Below the pieces are notes generated by a model, which made no database searches, was not told the origin of the DNA, and saw nothing but the letters and a program-made list of their open reading frames with translations. DNA of 64,000 nucleotides, taken from the NCBI RefSeq assembly GCF_036099295.1, contig NZ_CP107976.1:1860001-1924000 (forward strand). Direction: 5' to 3'. This document shows, piece after piece, positions 34,090-42,955 of the stretch. Origin of the DNA: Streptomyces sp. NBC_00358. Its GTDB lineage: Bacteria; Actinomycetota; Actinomycetes; Streptomycetales; Streptomycetaceae. How positions within the stretch are numbered: position 1 is the stretch's first letter; each line of letters starts with the position of its first letter. Made by a program: the position numbers and the translations under genes.

Positions 34090-35352
34090 CTACTCGTACG
34101 CACGGTCCATGGCAGCCAGTGCGTGAGCGATGTCCGTGGTGCCTGCGAAGAGGGCACGCACCTGCTCGAAGTGCGTCTGCTGCACCTCCGAGTTGGGCCA
34201 TCGCTGATCCATGAACGGTACCGTCGTTCCGTCCTTCTGCCGCCGTGCCACCTCCGCGACCGCGGGATCGGTGGAGAAGGAGTTGCTGGGCAGAGCGGGC
34301 AGCGTTGCTCCGGACCGGTTGTACAGGTTCTGGCCCCGTTCTGATCCCAGGAAGTCCACGAACGCCAGTGCCGCTTTGCGGTGGGGGGCCTTGGCGTTGA
34401 GCCCGTAGGCGGCGGAGACGGCGCCGGGAATCCGGGTTTCGCTCGGCTGATCCGTGGCCGGCAGGGCCGTCATCCGGAAGTGCATTCCTGGGGCCGCGGA
34501 ACGCAGAGCGGCGAGAGTGCCGGCGACCTGGACCACTCCCACCGCTCGCCCGTCGGCCACTTGGTCGAGGGCGTCCTCGTAACTGGTTTTGAGCGGAGCA
34601 GTGCTGAAGCAGCCACGATCGCGCATCTCCAGGTACTTGGTCATGGCTTGGCGCCATCCCGACCGGGCGAAGCTCTCCTTGCCGGACTCCATCTGCGTGT
34701 CGAAGCCGGGGTCGTGGGCGTACACCGTGGTGGCGACCAGTGCGTAGTCGACGAGCTGGGTGACCCACGGGGTCTGGTTGCCCAGTGCGAAGAGCACCTT
34801 CCCGTGCCGGCGGGCGGTGTCGCACAGGGCGAGAAGGGTGCTGTAGGTGGTGGGCCGGGTTCCGCCGATGGCCTTGAGCGTTTCCGCCGAGTAGATCGCG
34901 CCGATAGCGCTGAAGGTGACGGGTACCAGGTACGTACCGACGCCGCCGTCGGTGACCGGCCGCATGCTGTCCGGTATCCGGCCGGCGAAGAAGCGCAGGC
35001 TGAGTGCTTCCAGGAAGTCGTCCTCTTTCAAGGCCAGGACGGAGGCAGGGTTGCCGCTGCCGGGCCAGACGGTGAAGACGTCCGGTGCCTTGCCTGCCCG
35101 AAGCTGCTGCGGAAGCTCCTTCTGCAGGGTGTTGGTGTCGGCGTAGCTGACGTTGACGTGGATGCCGGGACGGGCTCGGTGGAAGGCCGCGACGACGGCC
35201 TGCATCGAAGCCTTGTCGGTGATGTTGGCCCTGACGGACACCTCGGTGTCCGACGTGTCACTGCCGGCTCCGATGACGGAGCAGCTGGTCAGAAGCGTCA
35301 TGCTCAACGCCAGGGATGCGGCGAAGCGAAGGGGTCTCGGTCTGCGGGACAC
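34090..35352 (-). CDS. Extracellular solute-binding lipoprotein (CUT1 type)
   Basis: A 420-residue sugar-binding lipoprotein. The signal peptide is RPLRFAASLALSMTLLTSCS, with the lipobox cysteine near residue 24. The binding fold has AFHRARPGIHVNVSYAD, RAGKAPDVFTVWPGSGN and FSAIGAIYSAETLKAIGG. GTG at 35352 has a GGAG site; the open frame to 35472 adds an unlikely N-terminus. It lies downstream of the GH3 gene on the same strand with no permease of its own; it may use the permeases at 41050-42854. Substrate unknown, possibly an oligosaccharide. Confidence 0.85.
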   Translation of the reverse strand: MSRRPRPLRFAASLALSMTLLTSCSVIGAGSDTSDTEVSVRANITDKASMQAVVAAFHRARPGIHVNVSYADTNTLQKELPQQLRAGKAPDVFTVWPGSGNPASVLALKEDDFLEALSLRFFAGRIPDSMRPVTDGGVGTYLVPVTFSAIGAIYSAETLKAIGGTRPTTYSTLLALCDTARRHGKVLFALGNQTPWVTQLVDYALVATTVYAHDPGFDTQMESGKESFARSGWRQAMTKYLEMRDRGCFSTAPLKTSYEDALDQVADGRAVGVVQVAGTLAALRSAAPGMHFRMTALPATDQPSETRIPGAVSAAYGLNAKAPHRKAALAFVDFLGSERGQNLYNRSGATLPALPSNSFSTDPAVAEVARRQKDGTTVPFMDQRWPNSEVQQTHFEQVRALFAGTTDIAHALAAMDRAYE

Positions 35353-35468
35353 TGGCGGGCTCCATGCGGTGGTGGAGGCGGAGGTTCGACGAGCCGGACG
35401 GGAATGGCTGAGGCGCGTCACGCCGTGGCGAGGAGGCGGACGGCGTGACGCGCCGGCCGGGATTGCGG

Positions 35469-37946
35469 TCAACTGATGGGAACGGCTCGCTGCGCGGTCA
35501 GGTCACGGGAACTGTGCGCTGTGGCAAAGGCGTACCTGCCGGGGACAAGTGTCCAGGCACCTGCCTTCCAGATGGTGAGGTCGTCCACGGGAATGGTGAC
35601 CGTGAGCCGCTGGGAGCCCGCGGGAGCCAGGGTGAGTTTGCGGAACGCGACGAGCCGCTGCGGCTCGGCGGCGGCGGCGCTCGGCAGTGCGGCGTAGAAC
35701 TGCACGAGTTCCGTGCCCTTGCGTGAGCTGGTGTTGGTGACGGTCACGCCCAACGTCACTGTCTTGGCTCTCTTGTCGTATGTGGCTTCGAGGGAGCCGT
35801 GGGCGAAGGTGGCGTACGACAGGCCGTGGCCGAAGGGGAAGCGCGGCTGCTGCCCCTTGCTGTCGTAGTAGCGGTAGCCGATGGAGATGCCCTCGTCGTA
35901 GGAGACGGCTCCGTTGCTGCCGGGGTAGGTCGCGGGTGTGGTGCCCGGCCCCTGGGTGGCGTCGGCGGGGAAGGTGACGGGCAGACGGCCGGAAGGGTCG
36001 CTGTCTCCGAAGAGGACAGCGGCCAGCGCCGTGCCCATGCCGCGACCCCCGTACCAGGCTTGGAGCACGGCCTCGACGTCGCCGAGCCAGGGCATCGTCA
36101 CGGGACCGTCGGTGTTGAGGACGACGGTGGTGCGCGGGTTGACCGCTGCCACGGCGGCGATGAGCTGTTCCTGATCACCAGGCAGACCGAGTGCCAGGTG
36201 ATCCATGTCCTCGCCGGCGACCCGGTTGACGAAGACGATGGCGGCGTCCGCGGCACGCGCCGCGTCGACAGCGGCGGGGATCAGGGATTCGGGCTGCCAT
36301 CCGAGGGTGAGCCCGCAGGTGCCGGGGTCGGTGGTCGCGTTGGTGTAGGTCACCTCGATGGTGACGGCCTTTCCGGCGGTCAGCGCGGTGGCGCCCTGGA
36401 GGGGGTAGTCGTAGGGGCCGAGGAAGAATCGGCGGCTGTGCCGGGTGCCGGTGGCGACCGTGGTGCCGTTGACCTTCAAGGTGGCGGTTCCGGCGGCGAG
36501 CAGGGAGAACCGGTGCAGGCCCGTGGTCGTCGGCACCAGGGTGCCGGTCCATTTCGCCGACCACACGTCGGGCAGGTTGTCCACGGGAGCAGCGGTGAAG
36601 TCGACGGTGGCGTCGGTGCGGGTGGTGAGCGGGGTGCCGGAGGCCTCTGCCCCTGAGTAGTAGGTGGCGGACAGGCCAGGGGTCCCGGCGCCGCTGCGCA
36701 GCACGGTGGAGGGAACCGCGGTCAGGGGAAGATCTCCCTTGGTGCCCTGTGCGTGCGTGACCGTGACGCCGCTGCCGGCGCGGGCGCGGATGGCGTTCAG
36801 GGGCGTCGTCCATGTACCCGGGTCGACGTAGGTGGAGCCGCCCACGCCGGTGAGGACGTCGGTGCCGGCCGGGCCGATGACGGCCAGGGATTTCAGGGTG
36901 GCCGGGAGAGGGAGTGCTGCGGAGCGGTTGGCCAGAAGCACCAGGGAGGCGACGGCGGTCTCATGGGCGAGGTCCTGGTGGGCCTGGGTGCTGACGTCGG
37001 CCGCCGGAGTGGGTACAGGATGGTCGAAGAGACCGTTCGCGTACATCGTGACGAGGATGCGTCGGGCTGCGTCGTCCAGCCGGGTGCTCGGTATCGCACC
37101 GCCCGTGAGTACTCCGGCGGGGATCTTGACTGCGTAGGGTCCGAGCCCGGCGAGGTCCATGCCGGCTCGTGCGGCGGCGACCTGGTCGTCACCCGCCCAG
37201 AAGTCCGGCACGGTGTAGCCCTGCAGTCCGATGGCCTTCTTCAAGTCGTCGAAGAGAGCCGAACTCTGTGTCGCGAAGGTTCCGTTGATCTTCGGGTAGG
37301 CCATCATGACCGAAGTGGTCGGGGCGGCGGTGACCACGCGGCGGAACGGTGCTTCGTGGAGTTCGTGCAGCGCACGGTCGGAGACCTTGGTGTCTGTGGA
37401 GAAGCGGTTGGTCTCCTGCGTGTAGGCGGCGAAGTGCTTGACCGTGGCTGCGACGTTCTGGCTCTGTATGCCGGTGGTGAGAGCCGCGCCCAACTGGCCG
37501 GCGAGCAACGGGTCCTCGCCCATGCCTTCGGACTGTCGGCCGGAATGCCAGGTCCGGGTGAGATCGACGGTGGGGCCGAGGAGGTTGTTGTAACCCTTGG
37601 CACGGCCCTCCGCGCCGATCGCGCGGCCGATACGTGCCGCCAGGTTCTCGTCGAACGTCGCCGCCTGCGCGACCGGAACGGGGAATGCGGTCACGCCTTG
37701 CTCGCCGCGCAGACCGGCCGAGGCGTCCACCATGGTCAGAGCCGGTATACCCAGGTGAGCGACGGTCGCGAAGTCGCACCGGACGAGCGCTTCCTTCTCA
37801 GCCGCTGTCATACGGCCGAGCATCGCGTCCGCCTGATCCTGCGGTGCCTCGGACCGTGCGGCGACTGCCGCTTCGGTCATCAGGGGGGCCATGCTCAGGC
37901 TCATTGCGGTGAGGGTGGCGGCAGACAGAAATGATCTTCTTTTCAC
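35469..37946 (-). CDS. GH3 beta-glycosidase with PA14 domain, secreted
   Basis: An 825-residue enzyme. A Tat-type signal (MKRRSFLSAA) starts the protein. GH3 N-terminal domain: LLGPTVDLTRTWHSGRQSEG and VKHFAAY (KHF being substrate-binding), with the nucleophile aspartate probably in YTVPDFWAGDDQ. The GH3 C-terminal domain is interrupted by a PA14 domain (GLSATYYSGAEASG to LHRFSLLAAGTATLKVNG), and a fibronectin-like domain ends the protein (GTELVQFYAALPS). The order GH3N, split GH3C with PA14, Fn3-like is found in many beta-glucosidases. GTG at 37946 follows GGAG. Probable role: removing glucose or xylose from plant glycosides outside the cell. Confidence 0.9.
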   Translation of the reverse strand: MKRRSFLSAATLTAMSLSMAPLMTEAAVAARSEAPQDQADAMLGRMTAAEKEALVRCDFATVAHLGIPALTMVDASAGLRGEQGVTAFPVPVAQAATFDENLAARIGRAIGAEGRAKGYNNLLGPTVDLTRTWHSGRQSEGMGEDPLLAGQLGAALTTGIQSQNVAATVKHFAAYTQETNRFSTDTKVSDRALHELHEAPFRRVVTAAPTTSVMMAYPKINGTFATQSSALFDDLKKAIGLQGYTVPDFWAGDDQVAAARAGMDLAGLGPYAVKIPAGVLTGGAIPSTRLDDAARRILVTMYANGLFDHPVPTPAADVSTQAHQDLAHETAVASLVLLANRSAALPLPATLKSLAVIGPAGTDVLTGVGGSTYVDPGTWTTPLNAIRARAGSGVTVTHAQGTKGDLPLTAVPSTVLRSGAGTPGLSATYYSGAEASGTPLTTRTDATVDFTAAPVDNLPDVWSAKWTGTLVPTTTGLHRFSLLAAGTATLKVNGTTVATGTRHSRRFFLGPYDYPLQGATALTAGKAVTIEVTYTNATTDPGTCGLTLGWQPESLIPAAVDAARAADAAIVFVNRVAGEDMDHLALGLPGDQEQLIAAVAAVNPRTTVVLNTDGPVTMPWLGDVEAVLQAWYGGRGMGTALAAVLFGDSDPSGRLPVTFPADATQGPGTTPATYPGSNGAVSYDEGISIGYRYYDSKGQQPRFPFGHGLSYATFAHGSLEATYDKRAKTVTLGVTVTNTSSRKGTELVQFYAALPSAAAAEPQRLVAFRKLTLAPAGSQRLTVTIPVDDLTIWKAGAWTLVPGRYAFATAHSSRDLTAQRAVPIS

Positions 37947-38353
37947 GGCGGCTCTCCGAAAGGGGGGGGCGGATCTACGCTTATGGAAAAAGGGGCCGGC
38001 CGAGGGGTCAGGTTCACGGCCGGCCCCGACTCGGGGAGGGAAACTGATCCCTGCGGTGTTCCCGGACTCACCTGCTTGCCTACCGAGTCCCGCGGCGGCA
38101 GAAGCAGTGAGGGAATGGAGATTTCCATGCGGCGTACGCTTGTTGAACGGAAAAACTAGAGGACCCGCCCAGCAGGGTCAACCCTTTCAGCAGCCGTGCT
38201 GCAAAAAGCCGTTGACCAGCCAGTTTGATACTCACATTGAAAAGTGTGCGTGAAATTTCAATTGAAACCAGCAGGCAGCGCGACTGACTATAAACCGTAT
38301 CGATAGGCGTCATCGACAGGTCGAATGGCAAAGCCGCAGAGGATGCCGAAAAC
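37947..38353. other. Promoter region of the GH3 gene
   Basis: About 400 bases between the GH3 and GH78 genes. The part around 38200-38310 is unusually AT-rich for this genome and contains a perfect palindrome at 38256. No gene is seen. Confidence 0.5.
38256..38267. promoter_or_regulatory. Perfect palindrome TTTCAATTGAAA
   Basis: A 12-bp perfect palindrome within the AT-rich region upstream of the GH3 gene, about 310 bases before its start. It could be an operator for one of the two LacI regulators at 44526-46682, or an IclR site. No second copy was noticed. Confidence 0.4.
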
Positions 38354-38390
38354 AAACAGTCCGGCGCCGTGATCAGCGCCGGACTGTTTG
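38353..38390. terminator. Terminator of the GH78 operon
   Basis: A perfect 15-bp inverted repeat with an eight-base loop, 18 bases past the stop of the GH78 gene on the minus strand. Confidence 0.85.
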
Positions 38391-38407
38391 GAATCGGTGA
38401 ATGTTTC

Positions 38408-41005
38408 TCAGGCTGATTTCTCCAGGAGTTCCCAGGAGTCGAGCTCATGCTCCCCCGGCTCCACATGGACCGGCGGACACCCTGGGAGCCGCACGACGCC
38501 GGAGCAGCCGTCGGGCACGACGACATGGATGCGCATCCGGCCGTCGGCGGTTGTCTCCCACGACGACTCGGCTGCGCCGTAGGGCGTTTCGTGGCGTGTC
38601 CGTGCCCAGGTGATGCCGCCGCCGGGCCGGGGCTGGAAGACAAGCTGCCGATAGCCGGGCATGGACTCGGCCATGCCTCCGACGACGCGGTGCAGCCAGT
38701 CGGCGACGGCTCCGAGAGCGTAGTGGTTGAAGGAGGTCATACCGCCGGGATTGAGGGTGCCGTCGGGGCGAAGGCTGTCCCACCGCTCCCAGATGGTGGT
38801 TGCCCCTTGCGTGACCGGATAGAGCCAGGAAGGACATTCGGTCTGGGTCAGCAGGCGGTAGGCGACGTCCAGGTGGCCGGTGTCGGTGAGGGCGTCACAG
38901 ATCACCGGAGTCCCGACGAATCCTGTGGCGATACGGGCTTCGTCGGCGAGGACCAATTCGGCCAACCGGTCGCCGGCTGCGCGTCGTTGCGGCTCGGCGA
39001 GGAGGTCGAAGGCGATACCGAGTGCGTAGGCGGTGGGGCTGTCGCTGGTCATGCGGCCGACGGGCAGTACGTACCGGCGGCGGAAGGCGGCCGCCACCTC
39101 TGCGGCCAGTGCGGCGTACTGCGCGGCGTCCTGTTCCATGCCCAGTTCGGCCGCGGCCAGGGACAGGTGACGGGCGGAATACGCGAAGTAGCCCGTGGCC
39201 ACCAGGTAGCGGTCGGTGCAGCCGGCAGCCGGGTCATCCGGCGGGGCGGCGGGGTCGAGCCAGTCACCCAGCTGGAATCCGGTGTCCCAGAGGCGATCGG
39301 GGCCGGCGAGCCGTTCGACGAGGTTCACCCATGCCTTGGCCATGGCGTAGTTGCGGCGCAGGATCTGCAGGTCGCCGAAGCGCCGGTACAGGGTCCAGGG
39401 GGTGAGCGTGGCGACGTCTCCCCAGGCGGCACCGGGCTGGATCGGCGTCCACATCGGTTTGCCGGGGATGACGGGCACGTACCAGGGGATGGTGCCGTCG
39501 GGAAGCTGCTCGAACCCGACGTCGGTGAGCCAGGAGTCCAGCATGCCGGCGCAGTCGTAGAGGAAGCTCGCGGTCGGGGCGAAGACCTGAAGGTCGCCCG
39601 TCCAGCCGAGGCGTTCGTCGCGCTGGGGACAGTCGGTGGGGATGTCGACGAAGTTGCCGCGCATGCTCCATACGACATTTTCGTGGAGCCGGTTGATCAG
39701 CGGGTCGCTGCACTCGAACCAGCCCGTACGGCGCATGTCTGTGTGATAGACACGGGCCGTCACCGACTCCTGCGTCAACTCCCCTGGCCAGCCGCTGATT
39801 TCGGCATAGCGGAAGCCGTGCAGGGTGAACCGGGGCTCCCACGTGTACGGACCACGTCCGGACAGAATCAGGGTGTCGGTGGAGTACGCCTCGCGCAGGG
39901 GTTGGGTGGCCGGTTCTCCGTCCTGGAGCACTTCGGCGTGTCGGACGGTGATGGTGGTGCCGACGGGGCCGTCGGCGGTCAGGCGGAGCCGGCCGACGAG
40001 GTTCTGGCCGAAGTCGAGGAGGTGACGGCCGTCGGCCGTTCGCCTGATGGCGACAGGGGCCATCTCCTGGGTGCAGCGCACGGGCGGGCCCTGGGGGGCG
40101 ACGAGTGTGCGCGGGTTCCGGTTGCCGAGCCGAACGGGGGTCCATTCTGTGTGCTGCTCAGGCGTGCGGGTCGCCCAATGGGGGTCGTCGAGTCGGGCGT
40201 CGAAGTGCTCGCCTTCGTAGAGGCCACTACTGGCGATGGGCCCCGTGGCCGCCGTCCAGGTGGCGTCCGTGGCGATGACCGTGGTGGTGCCGTCGTCGTA
40301 GGTCACTTCCAGCTGGGCGATGAGGGCTTGGTCGGTGCCGTAGATGTTGCGGGTGCCGCCGTCGAATCCGTACTTGCCGCGGTACCAGCCGTCGCCGAGC
40401 CAGGCACCGATGACGTTGGTGCCTGTGGCGAGGTGGGCGGTGACGTCATGGGTGCGGTAGCGCAGGCGGTGGGGGTAGACCGTCCAGCCCGGGGCGAGAA
40501 TCTCGCTGCCCACGCGGAGTCCGTTGATCTCCACCTCGTACAGGCCGTGAGCGGTGACGTAGAGGCGGGCTCGGGTGATCGGGCGATCCAGGTCGAAGTC
40601 TTTGCGTACCCGGGCCGGTTGGCGTTCGGCGGCCGGATCCTCGGTCCATCCGCCGCCGACCGGTATCGCACTCCAGTCCGCCGGGTCGAGCAGCCCGGCT
40701 TCCACCACGCTGGGCTCGCTCCATGCGGAAGGAGCCGCGGCTCCGGCTGTCCAGACCCGGACTCGGACGGTCACGCTCTCGCGTGAGGCCAGCGGTTCAC
40801 CGGGCCAGGGCACCAGTAGCTGGTCACTTCCTTCGATCCGGCCGGTTCTGTGCTCACGGCCGGAACGTTCGAGCCGGACCTCGTAGGCCTGCTGGCTGCC
40901 GGTGCCGGGGGGAAGCTTCCAGGTCAGCCGTGGGGTGGCCGTACCGATACCGAGGCCGTCCGGGAGGTGTTCGAAGGAGACCGGGACGGGTTGGGGGGTC
41001 GACAA
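38408..41005 (-). CDS. GH78 alpha-L-rhamnosidase
   Basis: An 865-residue enzyme without a signal peptide, so probably cytoplasmic. It has the multi-domain layout of bacterial GH78: N-terminal beta domains (GLYEVEINGLRVGSEILAPG, then WLGDGWYRGKYGF), the concanavalin-like part (LLDFGQNLVGRLRL), then the (alpha/alpha)6 catalytic domain with NFVDIPTDCPQRDERLGWTG (the DE being the general acid) and TTIWERWDSLRPDG. It removes terminal L-rhamnose from plant glycosides such as flavonoid rutinosides. It is the last gene of the operon with the CUT1 importer, which points to uptake of the rhamnoside and intracellular cleavage. Confidence 0.95.
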   Translation of the reverse strand: MSTPQPVPVSFEHLPDGLGIGTATPRLTWKLPPGTGSQQAYEVRLERSGREHRTGRIEGSDQLLVPWPGEPLASRESVTVRVRVWTAGAAAPSAWSEPSVVEAGLLDPADWSAIPVGGGWTEDPAAERQPARVRKDFDLDRPITRARLYVTAHGLYEVEINGLRVGSEILAPGWTVYPHRLRYRTHDVTAHLATGTNVIGAWLGDGWYRGKYGFDGGTRNIYGTDQALIAQLEVTYDDGTTTVIATDATWTAATGPIASSGLYEGEHFDARLDDPHWATRTPEQHTEWTPVRLGNRNPRTLVAPQGPPVRCTQEMAPVAIRRTADGRHLLDFGQNLVGRLRLTADGPVGTTITVRHAEVLQDGEPATQPLREAYSTDTLILSGRGPYTWEPRFTLHGFRYAEISGWPGELTQESVTARVYHTDMRRTGWFECSDPLINRLHENVVWSMRGNFVDIPTDCPQRDERLGWTGDLQVFAPTASFLYDCAGMLDSWLTDVGFEQLPDGTIPWYVPVIPGKPMWTPIQPGAAWGDVATLTPWTLYRRFGDLQILRRNYAMAKAWVNLVERLAGPDRLWDTGFQLGDWLDPAAPPDDPAAGCTDRYLVATGYFAYSARHLSLAAAELGMEQDAAQYAALAAEVAAAFRRRYVLPVGRMTSDSPTAYALGIAFDLLAEPQRRAAGDRLAELVLADEARIATGFVGTPVICDALTDTGHLDVAYRLLTQTECPSWLYPVTQGATTIWERWDSLRPDGTLNPGGMTSFNHYALGAVADWLHRVVGGMAESMPGYRQLVFQPRPGGGITWARTRHETPYGAAESSWETTADGRMRIHVVVPDGCSGVVRLPGCPPVHVEPGEHELDSWELLEKSA

Positions 41006-41049
41006 GGGGAACCTTTCTTCACGTGCGGGAGCGGTTGGGCTTCGGAGGT

Positions 41050-41964
41050 TCAGCCCTTGAGCGCTCCGGAAGTGAGGCCCTTCATGACCTTCTGGTTGAG
41101 GAAGAGGTAGATCAGGAGGGTGCCGAAGACGTTGAGGCAGATGGCGGCGAACAGGGGGCCGTACTGGGTGGCGCCGAAGTCGCCGGTGAAGTTGAGCAGG
41201 CCGACCTGGACGGTGCGCAGGTCCTGGCTGTTGGTGAAGGTGAGGGCGATCAGCAGGTCGTTCCAGATGAAGAAGAACTCGACCAGGCCGACCGTCAGGA
41301 GCGCGTTGCGGACCATCGGGACACTGATGGTCCAGAAGGAGCGCAGGATCCCGGCGCCGTCGATCGTGGCGGCCTCGAAGAGTTCACGGGGGACGGACTT
41401 GTAGTAGGTGGCCATCATGAAGACGGTCAGCGGCAGGCCTGTGCCGGTGTAGGTGAGGATCAGCGGCCACAGCGTGCCGGACAGACCGGTCTGGAAGTAC
41501 ACCGTGAACAGGGGAAGCAGGATCATCTGCGGCGGCACCATCATGCCGGCCAGAAAGACCAGCAAGGTCAGGTTGCGGCCCTTCCACACCATGACCTGGA
41601 GCGCGAAACCGGCTGCCGCTCCCAGCAGCAGGATCAGGGCAAGCGCCGGGACGACGGCGAGCAGGCTGTTGCGGACGTACAAGCCGATGTGGCCGGTGGT
41701 CCACGCTTCGGTGTAGTTGCCCCACTCCCACGTGGTGGGCAGGCTCCAGGTCGAGTGGTTGAGGTAGTCGCTGTTGGACTTCAGTGAGGTCAGGAACATC
41801 CAGACGAGCGGGTAGATCTCGACGACCAGCAGCAGGGTGACGACGATCTTCACCCACACCTTGCTGACCCGGACGCGCCGCCGGGAACGGGACCGTCCGG
41901 AAGCAGCGGACGATCCGCGGCCCGCCTGATGGGCGGTGGCCTTCACAGGGGTGTCGATGGCCAT
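41050..41964 (-). CDS. CUT1 ABC transporter permease (MalG-like)
   Basis: A 304-residue membrane protein with about six hydrophobic segments and the permease EAA loop (EAATIDGAGILRSFWTISVP). The basic N-terminal tail is typical of actinobacterial MalG homologues. The ATG at 41964 gives the usual length. It starts five bases after the stop of the partner permease and ends 44 bases before the GH78 gene. Confidence 0.92.
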   Translation of the reverse strand: MAIDTPVKATAHQAGRGSSAASGRSRSRRRVRVSKVWVKIVVTLLLVVEIYPLVWMFLTSLKSNSDYLNHSTWSLPTTWEWGNYTEAWTTGHIGLYVRNSLLAVVPALALILLLGAAAGFALQVMVWKGRNLTLLVFLAGMMVPPQMILLPLFTVYFQTGLSGTLWPLILTYTGTGLPLTVFMMATYYKSVPRELFEAATIDGAGILRSFWTISVPMVRNALLTVGLVEFFFIWNDLLIALTFTNSQDLRTVQVGLLNFTGDFGATQYGPLFAAICLNVFGTLLIYLFLNQKVMKGLTSGALKG

Positions 41965-41969
41965 GGTTG

Positions 41970-42854
41970 TCAGCCTTCCGTGAGGTCGCGCCGTGAGACG
42001 CGGAAGACGACCAGGCTCACCAGCAGGCACACCACGGTGAGCAGCACGGCGATGGTGCTGCCGTAGCCGTAGTCGCCGTAGGTGAACGACGTCTGGAACA
42101 TGTACAGGGTCAGTGGTGTGGTGTCGTTGCCCGGGCCGCCGTTGGTGAGCGCGACGATGGAGTCGAAGGCCTTCAGCGTGCCGTTGATACTGAAGATCAG
42201 AGAGGACATGAGCACGGGCAGGGACAGCGGCAGCACGATGTGGCGCACCAGTCGCAGGCCTGTCGCTCCGTCGAGGCGCGCGGACTCCAGGACTTCCTCA
42301 GGGATGTCGACGAGACCGGCGAAGAGCAGGACGGCGTAGAAGCCCATGGAGCGCCAGATGTCCATGACGACGAGGACCCAGAAGGCGCTCGAAGAGCTGC
42401 CGAAGAAGTCGATGGAGTCGATGCCCACCGCGTTCAGCAGTGAGTTGACGGGGCCGGTCTGCGGGGCGACCTGGAAGAACTTCTGGAAGAGCAGGCCGAC
42501 GGCGACCGTGGGCAGTACTACGGGGAAGAACACGAGGGTTCGCACAAGCGCGGAGGCGCGCTTGAGGAAGAAGACGTAGAGCAGAGCCAGGAGGTAGCCC
42601 GCGACCACCTGGCCGGCGGTGACGACGACGGCGTACTTGAGGGTGAACCACAGGGCGTGGCGGACGGCCGGATCATCGAGAAGGCGGGAGAAGTCGGCGA
42701 CGCCGTTGCCGGTGAAGCCGTCGATGGAGTTGCCCTTGGTGAAGGAGTAGCCGAGCGACCACACCATCGGGACGAGCATGATCAGGGAATAGACGACGAG
42801 TGCGGGACCGAGCAGGATCGCGATGGCCCTGCGGTCACCGAGTACGCGGTGCAT
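41970..42854 (-). CDS. CUT1 ABC transporter permease (MalF-like)
   Basis: A 294-residue membrane protein with six hydrophobic segments and the EAA-type loop ESARLDGATGLRLVRHIVLP. A C-terminal TNGGPGNDTTPLTLYMFQTS motif is typical of this subfamily. It is coupled to the MalG-like gene with a five-base gap and follows the binding-protein gene by about 100 bases. Confidence 0.92.
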   Translation of the reverse strand: MHRVLGDRRAIAILLGPALVVYSLIMLVPMVWSLGYSFTKGNSIDGFTGNGVADFSRLLDDPAVRHALWFTLKYAVVVTAGQVVAGYLLALLYVFFLKRASALVRTLVFFPVVLPTVAVGLLFQKFFQVAPQTGPVNSLLNAVGIDSIDFFGSSSSAFWVLVVMDIWRSMGFYAVLLFAGLVDIPEEVLESARLDGATGLRLVRHIVLPLSLPVLMSSLIFSINGTLKAFDSIVALTNGGPGNDTTPLTLYMFQTSFTYGDYGYGSTIAVLLTVVCLLVSLVVFRVSRRDLTEG

Positions 42855-42955
42855 GAGTGGTATCCACTTCGATGACGATGAGGAGTTGTGCCGAGCAGGC
42901 GCCGGGGCGGCGCGCGGAAGGCGCGTGCGGCGTCAGGCACGCCGCCCCGGTCGGC

